Shown here: one piece after another, positions 26,767 to 38,700 of the stretch | How the letters are laid out: each line of letters begins with the position of its first letter | Numbering within the stretch: position 1 is the first letter of the stretch | Origin: Megalonaias nervosa | Taxonomy: Eukaryota; Mollusca; Bivalvia; Unionida; Unionidae | DNA: 64,000 nucleotides | Assembly: GCA_016617855.1 (NCBI GenBank) | Contig: JAECUM010009324.1 | Span: forward strand, 21,691 to 85,690 | Direction of reading: 5' to 3' | The notes under the pieces: generated by a model | The model's database searches: none | Told to the model about the DNA's origin: nothing | What the model saw: only the letters and a program-made list of their open reading frames with translations | Made by a program: the position numbers and the translations under genes

Positions 26767-29700
26767 ATGATATGGTTAGGCTGTATTTCCAGAATCACAA
26801 AAATTAAATCACAGTATGCAGTACAGTGTATCTTCTATTTCATCATTATCAATAGTTATAAAATTCTCACCTTTTAGCTAAAACTGAGCACCATATTCTT
26901 GCAACCTACTGACTGGGAGAGAAGCTCTGAAACCAGGATTCTCTATTAGAATATGAACAAATTGAATTAATAAAACAGGTCATGCTGGGTGAGTTGAGCT
27001 CTTTTGGGTCCTGGGCAAGAAACACCTCATTGCAAACAAGTTTCCTAAGTTTTCAACCCCACATGTTATGTCACCCTATCTCTGTAGTCAATCCAAATCA
27101 ATTGTGGAAAAACCTCAGTCTGGCATTACAAGGAAGCTCTTTTTTTTTAGCCAAACCATCCTTTGATAGAGAATTTTTAAAGCCATGCTAGCGGTCCTGT
27201 TGAATGAGAAGAGCACGGTAGTTGTTTGTTTTGATGTAAGTGACCTTAGGTGTTGACATGAGCTGTGGTAATTGTGCTAATATTATGTAATTGACAAATT
27301 GATCAGGTATACTATTTGTGTGTATAGCCAGTTGGAGTAGCCCCAGTCATCAGCCATATCCTGACTATCTAAATAGCTTTTGGATTTTAAAACAGTTAAT
27401 TGGTTTGTATTAATGTTGTAGAGCAAGGGGGTATTGTCACATGACAACATCCCCATGTCTCTTATATTTTCAGGGTGTAAAACATTTTTTTTATATGGTT
27501 TGCCTATGTAAAGCAGACCAATCAAACACTCATGATAAAAGCAGTGCACAGAAACAATCACATGCCAAACTTACCAGTTTTTGAAATACGATTTGTGTCA
27601 AGTTTGAAAAAATAACCAAAATGGAGCCATAATGATGTAGTGGGATTTTTATTCAGCATGTATTCTTTGATAAATATATGACCAGTATATATGATGGTTA
27701 TGTCTATAGTTTTTACAATGTCTATCCTAGAATTGAAAATTTAGGTGGTAAATCTCCTGCCATTTGAAAAAGAAAGAGGGAAATTTTCTGAATATAGGAG
27801 GGATTTAATGAAGAAATAAAAGTATGACTTGAAAATATAATTAACAAACATTCTGTTCATTTGTAAGCACAAGCTTGATGCATTTTTGAGAATCCCACAA
27901 TTGTGTGTCGTAAAAAAGTACCTTTTTTTTCATGTCTACAAGTTTTAGAACACTGAAAAGGTTATATATTTTATTTTCTGTACATATAAAGTCTTTGGAC
28001 ACAAAAATATAATTATTGTTTCCAATCTTAAGACCTAATCCATCATGGTATTGATAATAGAGAATGCTTGAATTTTCAACAGAAATAAAATTTAGAAACA
28101 TAACATTTAAGTGGATGAAATTTACAGACAACCCTATATCTCTTTCAGGAGTCTGTTAGTGAGGGTGTATCGAGGTCACAACCTAGGCTTAGTGCAGCTA
28201 CTCTCAAAGCATTGGAGCGGAAAAGAAAAGCCCAGTATCCTTTCGTTGCAAAACAAAAAGCGAACTGGTTTAGTTAGCTAGATCTGTAGATGAGGCTACC
28301 TTGGTTACTACTGCAAAATTTCCAGTAGTTGAAAAAATTTTGTTCATACATCATATTTTTACATTAAACTGAGAAAGAAAAGCAGTAACCTAAATGGATT
28401 ACTCCATGCAATATAGTAACCTCCAGGAAAAATAAGTAACAAATATCTGTTTTGGCTGCCACAAATGGGATCATAGGAGTACCTTAGTTCTGTAATACTC
28501 ACGCTAGAGTTGCCACCATCAGTGAAGTAGCCAAGGACTATTAGAACCTAGGTAACCTCAGCATCTAGAAATGTAGAGTGTGTGCTATAAAGTACCATAT
28601 ATACTCACTTTTAAGTCTGTTCCAACTGCAAACTGCACAGACCCAGATCTGCCGTTGCATAATGTACCGGCATAATGTACCGGCAGATCTTGCAGTTTGC
28701 TAGGAGTAATCAGCAGAATAAACATGACAGACCCTAATCTGCAGGTGCATTATACTATATCAGGATATTTGTTGTTTGCAGGTGTGGCTCAACTCGTAAG
28801 CGAGTATATATGGTACACTGGTCTCTAGTTCTTTTGCCTGCTGATCTGACATCTAATACTAAAGATTTACGAAGAGCTTGTTGGCAGAGTACATTTCTGA
28901 GAGTCAATTTTATGCCCATAGAACTGATATATTATATTCCAGGTCATATTTCACCCATTGTTTCCATACAATTACCAGGTCATATTTCACTCATTGTTTC
29001 CATACAATTACCAGGTCATATTTCACTCATTGTTTCCATACAATCATATTTCACTCATTGTTTCCATACAATTACCAGGTCATATTTCACTCATTGTTTC
29101 CATACAATTACCAGGTCATATTTCACTCATTGTTTCCATACAATTACCAGGTCATATTTCACTCATTGTTTCCATACAATTACCAGAAGTTTCAGTGACT
29201 TCAAATATTATCCTCTGCTTTTTCAATGAAGTAAGGATTTATTGGTTGTGGACAATTGACAATATTGTAAAACCTATAACAGTTTATAAAACTAATTGGG
29301 AGTAGTTTAGGGTCATTTGTAGTCTGAGTAAATAAACAGAAATTTTTGTTGTTTGTTTATCCTTTTATCACCTAACATGGAGTTACCTATGAATCTATGT
29401 AGATCTTAGCAGCATATTGTATTGCTATGACAAAATGGCTAAATATGAAGTAGCTTCTTTTATGAATAGAACTCTTCTCTGCAAACAAAAACTCTTGTGA
29501 CATTGATTTTCAAATACGAAACAACAATTCATCCTTAATTGTTCTAAGAGAAGCTGAGGAGGCTGTATTTGGTGTGTTCCGACCACAGTCAGCACCCCCA
29601 AGGACCAGCAGTCCACATGCAAATGCTTGCTCCACAGACTTCAGGTAAGCCAACCTATCCTAGATCATGTCTGCAAAATAAAATGATTTACAGTGCCATC

Positions 29701-32700
29701 TGAAATGTACTTAAGCATGCAGTTCACTGATACCACACATGTAAATCTACCACAAATAATATCAGCTTTTGGAAACATTAGAACATTACATAGATATCCC
29801 ATTATGTAGTAGAATCAAACCTAGTCATATTTTTCATTCTTTGACCAGGGATTCATATGACAAAACATTTAAACCCAGTCATATTATTCATTCTTTAGAT
29901 GAAGGAAGATCACATGTGAACTGCTGGAGTATACAGCTTTTTATTATTGAAAAAAAGGTTTTTTTAACATAGTTTAGCATCCAGGCAATCCAAAATAACT
30001 TACAGTTTTATCAGTCAGTATGCATTATCTTGTGCTACTCTTAGTTGAATATGTAAGGTGTCATTGGATGCAAACGGTATGAGAAAAAAGTACCCTCCAA
30101 TTAAAATTATATAAAGTAATTGCTGAATGAGAATTTAAAAATTCTTCAAATTTGCACAGGTTGCAATCACATCATTTTGTGACTAGTCTCTCCTAAAGTT
30201 CATAGTCCTATGATACACTTAAATAAAATGTGACATCATATCAATGACATCATGAGGTAATCCACAGTAGCTCTCTTGGTAGAGCATCGGACTCATAATC
30301 CAAGGATCATTGGTTTGATACCTACCCAGGCCAGCCCAATTCGCTGCCTCAGTATTTCCCAGGGAGAGGCACTTTGCTTCAATTTCCTTGGCATGATATA
30401 GCCAACATTGTGTTTTCAGTGTTGTTTAAACAAACTAAACCAAGTTAAGCTAAAACTATACTGTAATGATAAACACTCAATTTTAAAGTAAAGCACATGG
30501 TCCTTATGTGGATCCTTTCTCATATTATTGTGCATATTGTTCTGCAGATCTCTTCTAGATTATGGCTTGAAGATGTATGTATATCACGTGTTTTGAAAAA
30601 AAAAGTAAATGAGTCTTTGATGATGATGAATTTTCATGCATTAGAATGAAAAGTACAGTATCTAATTAATTGAATGAACAGTCAAAATTGTATCATAACT
30701 GTTCATCCAGTTCATTATACACAAAATAACCACCAAGATAGCTAAACAAAACAATGCAGTAGGCTTTGAAACAGTATCACTTGGCATTGCAAAAGACTTG
30801 CAGTGCAAGTCAGAAATATAAAATGAATGTCAATATACAGAGCACTACCACTTGCACCAGGTTTGTTTTGCTGTTTGTGTGTGGTGGTGGGTTGTGTATG
30901 CTGAATGCTTTCTTTCAGTGGTCCTCTGAGACGTCACTACCAATTTCTTTTCTCCAGGGCGCTTAGACCACTGCAGGGCCAGATTTCACCCATCAGATCC
31001 CACAGTCAAGCCAGCACAAGGTGAGGGGCTGCACATCTATAGAGTCAGATATTATCTTTTTGTTTCAAAAACAATTGCTTGCATATATGAAAAAATTGGT
31101 TATATTTTTGTTATGCCCATGCTAGCAGGAAACGAGGCATAGCTGTCACTTTTACAGAGATAGTGGCAGTGTCAACAATTAGTTAAAATTTTTGGTTAAC
31201 ATTTTTCATTTGCATACATTTCCTAAATCCCTTGATATTTTTTTATACTTGGCATGAATCATTATCAAGGTAAAACAGTTCATTCTCGTACGTGCTTCCT
31301 TGCCACATTGAGCTTGAGGTCAAAGTCACTGACAATTTGTATTAAGATTTTGTTTTATGTTTCTTCATATTGCTTATATTTGCTAGTCCCATTGAGTGAT
31401 TTTGTTTATACTTGGGATGAATCATTTTGTAGCAAAGACAGTTCATTCCACAGCATGCATGATTGCCCATTTGATTTTGGGGTCAAGGTCACAGTCATAG
31501 AAAGTTTGCCTTAAGGTATTGCTGAAAGTTTTTATTTGCTTCTGTTTCCTAAACCCCTTGATGGATTTTGTTCATACTTGGGATGATTCATTTTGGAAGT
31601 AAATGAGTTAATTTGTTTTGACATGCTTCCTTTCACTTTGGGGTCAAGGTCACAGTCATATAAAATTTATATTGAGGTTTTGGTTTTAAAAAATTTATTT
31701 TCATGTATTTCTTAAACCCATTCATCGATTGATCATACTTGGGATGAATCACTATGAAGTTAAGATAATTCATTCTGCAACATGCTTGCTTGTTCTAGTG
31801 ACTTTGGGGTCAAGGTCACAATGTTACAAAATTTGCATTAATGTTTTCATTAAACATTTTTTAATTTTCATATATTTCCTAAACCCTATGATGGAGTTTC
31901 TTCATACTTGTAATGAACACTATGAAGTTCAGACAATTTATTTGGTGACATGCATGTTTGCCCCTTTGGCCTTAGGGTAAAGGTCATAGGCATAAAAAAT
32001 TGTGTTAAGGTTTTAGTGAAGCTAAGACAATTGATTATGTGATATGCTTCCTTTCTTTGACTGTTGGATCAAAATCACAATTACAGAAAATTTTTATTTG
32101 TTTGTTTCCTAAACCCCTTGGTTGGTTTTCTTTATACTTCAAATGAATCATTTTGAACTGAAACAATTCAATCTGCAATATTCTCACTCATTGTTTTGGT
32201 CAGGGTCACTCATTTTGCAGCAATACAAACATGGGCTTGACATGACCTTGCTTGTAAATTCTTTGATATTAGCTCCTTTCACTTTTGGGTAAGTGCAGTG
32301 TTGCTGAAAATGAATGTTCTTCCAGCTTAGGTCTTAAGTAGGCTTTCAGATAACAACTCCATTTACATTGCATTCTAAGAATTGCCACTAAATTTAACAA
32401 GGATGAAAAAAAACCAAAAACATTCATGTATTGCTTTATAGTTTTGATGAAAAAGACAGCTGATGCTTGAATTACTTCAACAAAACTACTCTTAAGTCAT
32501 ATTCCAAATTGAGTGTTATGTTAGGTTCAAAGGTAATTTACCATCTTTTACAAACCCACTATTTTTAATTAACTTTCATTTTGAATACTGTCTTAATATT
32601 GATTTCATAGTACTATAATACTATATTTTGTTTTGTATATGGTTTGGGTACTGTCTGTGCTTACAACTTGCTCATCTTACAGCTTGCATTTTGTTACAGA

Positions 32701-35700
32701 GGAATTTCTTCTAAACACATTAAAAATCAAATAGATTGTCATCTTTTATAAATGTAAGTTGTGTTAACAACATTGTACATCTGTTTCTTCATGAACATTG
32801 TCCAGTTATGTTAGGACTACATCCATTACATTGCAAATCCAGCCCTACCAAGCTGAAAAAAACATTCACAATGCCTTTTGGCTTTTTTAAGTAACAAAAG
32901 TGCCAAAAGTCATCTGCTGGCCTGCACATAGGTCAGACTAGAGCGATTTCCACATGGATAGAGGAATTGGCACCTAATCCCATCAATTATGATTACTTCT
33001 GCTCATGCCTGGGTCAGCACACTTTTTTATTTGCGTATATTTCCTAACCACTTGATAGATTCTCATCATGCTTGGAATTAATTATTATAAAGCAAAGACA
33101 GTTCATTCTGTGATCTACTCATAAGCCCATTAAAAATGTATGTTAAAGATTTTGGTTGTTTTTTGATAATACTGAAAGCTCTTGATAGATTCTTATCATG
33201 CTTGGTATTTATCATTTTGAACCCAACACCGTTTTATGACATGCTTACTTGCCACCTTGGGGTAAAGTTCAGTCATAGAAAATTTATATTAAGGTTTTGG
33301 TGCATTTTTTTATATTTGCTTATATTTTCCAAACCCTTCGATTGATTTTCTTCATACTTCAGAATACCATTATGAAGCTAAGACAATTTATTTGGTGATA
33401 TGCATGCTTGCCCCTTTGACCTTGGGGTCAAGGTCACAGTTATAGAAATTTCTATTACAGGTTTTTTTTATTTGCATATATTTTCTAGACTGATAAATTT
33501 ATTTCGTGCTTGAGATTAATTATTCTGAAGTAGACAACTCATGCTGAGACCCATAGTCTCAACCCATTGATCTTCTGGTCAAGGTCACAGTCTTAAATAA
33601 TTTGTAGGGGTGAAACGATTCATCTATATATCGATGCATCAATACTTTTGCTGAAAATATTACACATATTGATACAAGGGATGGAGAAACAATACAAAAT
33701 GATACTTACCATATGCATGTTATTTTAGTCTTCAGCAGTCATGAATAATTATTAGTTGCCTTGTTATTCTGTAAAATTATAATCCATCTGAAACAGCATC
33801 TGCAGGCACAGGCACTAATGTTTATTTTAGTAAAAAAGATTATTTGAGAATACCCACTCGCCGTCTACAAGTGAACACAATGTGACATGGTTCATAATCT
33901 GCCCCCCACCCCCATTTCATGCTAATTATCTTAACCCCGAAGTATGTTCAGCATATAGTATACATTCCAGAGGTGTTCCACATTTTGAATGAATTACTTT
34001 TCTCATCATTTAATAACCACTTTCACGCGAAATTTCTACTTTGAATTGTATCATGACTTTTTTGGTCGATTTGAAAACTATGCTACCGGTGTGTTGCACA
34101 TTCAAATGTTACATTGAATCCTCCTTTGTTGTTATTGCTTGTTCCACTCCAGGTTAAACAATAACCACCAATCAGAAATCAGTGTAGTTTATTCTCTGCA
34201 TGACAAACAGGAAGTATTGGCAGAGCAACAGAAACTTCATGCGAAAGTCATTAGATATGTCAAGTACTTAAGCGGAAATGCTGTCAGGGTGTGCCATTGT
34301 GCAAATCATACAAAATTTGTACGAATTCGCATGCTTGGAGAACAGTGAAATACAAAAGCTCTCGCAAATTCGTTGAAAGTCCCACATATGAATATGTGCT
34401 CAGCAAAGTATTCAATTTTTATTTAACCGTTCTTGTCAAGACATGTTTTTCGCGTAGCAGGTATCCCACATCTGGATTTTTCAAGCAAAAGATGAATGAT
34501 TGTGAAAGTAAATTTGATTACAACAGTGTGCCAAGGAATAAAAATTATAGCATAGTTTGAACCATTCAGGGAAAAAGTTTTACAAATGCGTGTTTAAAAC
34601 ATGGGCTACCTAGAAAATCCCAAATGTCTGATTCCTGGCATGGTTCATTATGATTTCGTTTGGCAAATACTGGCTGATGATAGTGATGATGACAATAATT
34701 TTTAAAGTTATGAAGTATATCAGATTATTGGAGCTGGGAAAGCATTAATAGAGATACCAGTGAGTGATTTTGAGCCTGAAATGGTATTAAATAGGAGTCA
34801 GATGTACATGCTGGATGGACAAAAAAATAGATGGCATGACCCTTTCAGTGATATTTCAAAATTAAATGTACAAAGGGCAGAATACTGAGCCTAATTAAAA
34901 TACAAACACTTTAAGAGTATAATGCAATTTTCATTTTTTTAATTAATCAAATTTGCCTTACGGATCATATGCTACAAAACCATATACATGTACCCATACC
35001 AGGGTTAAGATAAATTGAATAAAATAAGGGTTAAAAAATGCAATTAAGAAGTACATATATTTATTTTAATACCTCTGTCTGCACAAGCATTGATGGACTA
35101 AATACCCTTATACAGCATTATGGAACAGATAAGAAATTTGGCATAGTAGTCAGTAAACTACTGATTTAACAAAAGGAAGTTTAGTGACAAATCCTATTTT
35201 GAAGCAGATCTATCCAAAAAATAATACCTATGATCTCTGGAAAATTGTACAAAACAGTCACAAAGATCAATTTCCCAACATAATCAAACTGACAAAGCTA
35301 GCAATGTATATGCCCCTTCAGAAAGAAGCACAGAACAATATTGATACAAAGAAAAGGAGCAGAGTTTCCCAACATAATCAAACTGACAAAGCTAGCTATG
35401 TATATGCCCCTTCAGAAAGAAGCACAGAACAATATTGATACAAAGAAAAGGAGCAGAGTATGCTCAGAATTAATTAACAGATGAATGCTTATATAACTAG
35501 AGGTGACATCTGTCAAAGATGTTGATTTCAGAAGAGCTATAATAAAGTGGAGCAGGAAGAAAGAGAGACAGATATTGAAGTTTAGATTTGTATTGACCTA
35601 TTACTATTTCTTCCTCCCCTCCTTGTTTCTTTGATAAGGGGGGGGGGTCTCCCTTAAGATAAAATCCTGTCATCATCTGTCCTTAAATTGTACATGGGAA

Positions 35701-38700
35701 ACAAATTTGGAATTTCTCTTTTCCATGCAGAGATATTTAACCAGTGAATGAAGGTACTGATGGAATAAATGAATGAGCGATGGGACAGAATTCAAACTGC
35801 TCAAGTTTATCACCTTGTGTGAGTTAAAAGAAAATTGTAGAATAGGACTGGGTGTAGTCAGAAGTTTTCCTTCTTCACTAACAAATACAAGTACCTGTGG
35901 CGCAGCAGTCATTTGCATCTGCAGGAAAATAAAATGTGATAGATTTTGTTGGTATTCAACTTTATTCCAAAAGCCCAGATTTGTTCTAGATGAGATTTTC
36001 TTTGCACAAGGAAATTGCATTATTTCTTCTGTTTTGAAGTCAGCATCGTAATGTCTTCCAAGTGTAACTCAGACACAAAATTGGTAATAATATGTTTTCA
36101 AATAAGTCATGTTGTACAAAACAAAGGGAGTTAAATGGATCCAGCATTAAATGGCCTAAAACTTTGGATAAAACTCGCTGCAACCAACAGGTAGTCTGTT
36201 GGAAGGTATTGTTGATATCTTCTCATCAGTGAGAATTGCATATAAATATATGATAACTATATCTCTGTCTGTAGTCTGCATACTGGAAATATAACCAAGA
36301 ATGTCAACATACATGAAAGGCCACCACGTCCCTTCCAAAGATGGAAATACCATCAAGTTCATATGTGTATTGATATGTAGACTGCCTATTGTGAATCGTA
36401 TTGATATGCAGCACAGGTGTATCATTTCACTCCTAATAATATGTATTAAGGTTTTTGTTTAAAGTCTGTTCATTTGCTTATATTTCCAAAACCCTTGTTG
36501 GATTTTCATAATAGTTCGGAGGAAGGCGAAGAAAATTCATTCTGCAACATGCTCACTCAACCTTTGACCTTGGAGTTAAGATCACACATTTTACAGCATG
36601 CGACCTTGGTCATCTTTTATCTACTCACGCTCAGTCTTCAGCTTAGGTGCATATTTTCCACTTCTATTTCCACCTTCATCATATGATTATTGCCACCATT
36701 TTAATATCCTGCCCAGTGGTATAGTTGTTGCATTTCAGCTCATTACTTTATTCCTGTGTAAGTTAAATCCATGATACTCGCATATATTGTCATATCAACA
36801 TGAGGTTTTCACAAAAGACTTCTTATGATGTCTATAGTTGGTCCTAAGGGGAAAATGGTGCTGATCTGACATCCAGTATGGCCACCACAGCAGCCATCTT
36901 GAAAATCTTGTTACTGCTGATCTTTCTGAATGGAAAGCCATATCAGATGGATTTTCACTGGAAGACTTCTTAAGGTGTCTTGTTGGCCTTGAAAATAAAA
37001 ATTGTGCCAATCTGATTTCCAATATGACCACCACAATGGCCATATTAAAATCTTATCACCACTCGTAATAACTGGAAATTCATATCAACATTGGGTTTTC
37101 CCCAAATGGCTTCTTACAATGTTTGTTTGGTACTAAACATAAATGGTACCAGTATGGCAACAGTAACAGCCGTCTTCAAAAACTTGTTATCGCTACAACA
37201 TCTAATATCAGTGTGAGAATTTCACCAAAAGACTAATTATGCTTTCTACTAGTCTGGAATGAAAATGGTGCCAATCTGTTCTAAAAAATGGCTGCCACAA
37301 TGAACATATTGAAAATCTTGTCACTAATTCTCCTGACTTGATGGTCATATTCAGATATGGTTTTCACCAGAAGTGTTCTAACGGTATCCATTTGAGGGAT
37401 TTTTGTTAATGGGTTCCCACGAAACTTTGTAAAAAACTATGCTCATCTCCAGAAGACATTCATATCCGCAAGTCACATTTCTCTTGCAGTTTTTGTAGAG
37501 TTATTGCCCTTTTTGTCTTGTAGCCTAATATAGAGTGAAACACTCTCATTATTGCAACTATATCTACAGTTTTTGATGGATTGAAATGAAATTTGGTGAT
37601 ATTATGGTCATATATGAAGAACATCATTTTAGCAAATCATTGTGTTCCCTCAACCTACTGGTCAGAGACCACAAGAGCTTATGAGAGGGTCTGTTGTTGG
37701 TCATCATGTGTCTGTACATCCACCCATGAGCACAAGTTTGTAGTCATAACTTCTTCTAAACTAATTGGAGGATTGTCATATAATTTAGACATGCATTCAT
37801 CTCAAGGTTTATTTGGTCCTAACTCAGCAGTTAAAAAGAAGAAAAAATTGTATCTTGAATTCCTGGGACTCTCATTGTAAGAGTTACTGCCCTTTTTAAT
37901 TGAATAATACCTTGTAGGACTGATTCTTATGAATTCAGCAAGTCTCACCAATTTCAGTGAATTGATATGGGAGATGATTATATTGACAAATCAATGTCAT
38001 CCTGCAATTTTTGTTATTGCCCTTTTTGTACTTGGCTACTGGTGTCTATGCAGTTTGTTAGGAATAATCAGTAGAATGAACAGCATAGACCCTGGATCTG
38101 CAGGCGCATTATGATATGGCAGATCAAGATCTTTGTTGTTTGCAGTTTGACTTGGCTTATAAGCGAGAATATACGGTAGTTAAAAGTATACAGTTTACTG
38201 CTTCATTAAGATACATAAGGATTTCATTCTTTGATTTTGGTTTCATAATGCAGCAGTATGTAAATAGATATTTTGCTTATGCTTTTGTCTTTGTAATTGT
38301 TATTTGCATGTGTTGTCTGTCTTGAGAAAGGGATTTGCAGATCTCAAAAAGCACTTCGTCAGTTTCTTAGACATGGTGCACCATGTTTTCATTGTGTTTG
38401 TTTCACACACACACACACTATTTATGTATATAACAATTGGTGCTACAGTCATAAATTTTTCTTTTCAGGGAAAACAAAGAACGTCCCAAAACAGCCCCAG
38501 AAAGAGGTGCTAAAGTGCCTAGGAAGACTGCCTTAGGTAGTAGGTCATGCTACAAATATGCATAATAATGAAGTGATCTTGCTTCTTACTGGCTGAGCTT
38601 GTTACCACTCAGAAAGCCATATTTTGTTTTTATCTGATTTTAATCAAAGTTTGGATATGGGCTTATATGATGAAGATCTCCTTTGATTTTGTTAATGCAT

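Noticed and set aside
25685..29187. CRISPR-like arrays
   Set aside because: The regularly spaced repeats are tandem minisatellites without unique spacers, in an animal intron, and there are no cas genes.
28810..29305. Three overlapping frames of 106-139 codons
   Set aside because: They come from a 36-bp repeat without stop codons. The length being a multiple of three keeps all frames open.
30267..30340. tRNA-Met gene
   Set aside because: The head is tRNA-like, but the acceptor stem does not pair and a SINE body follows. It is called as a SINE.
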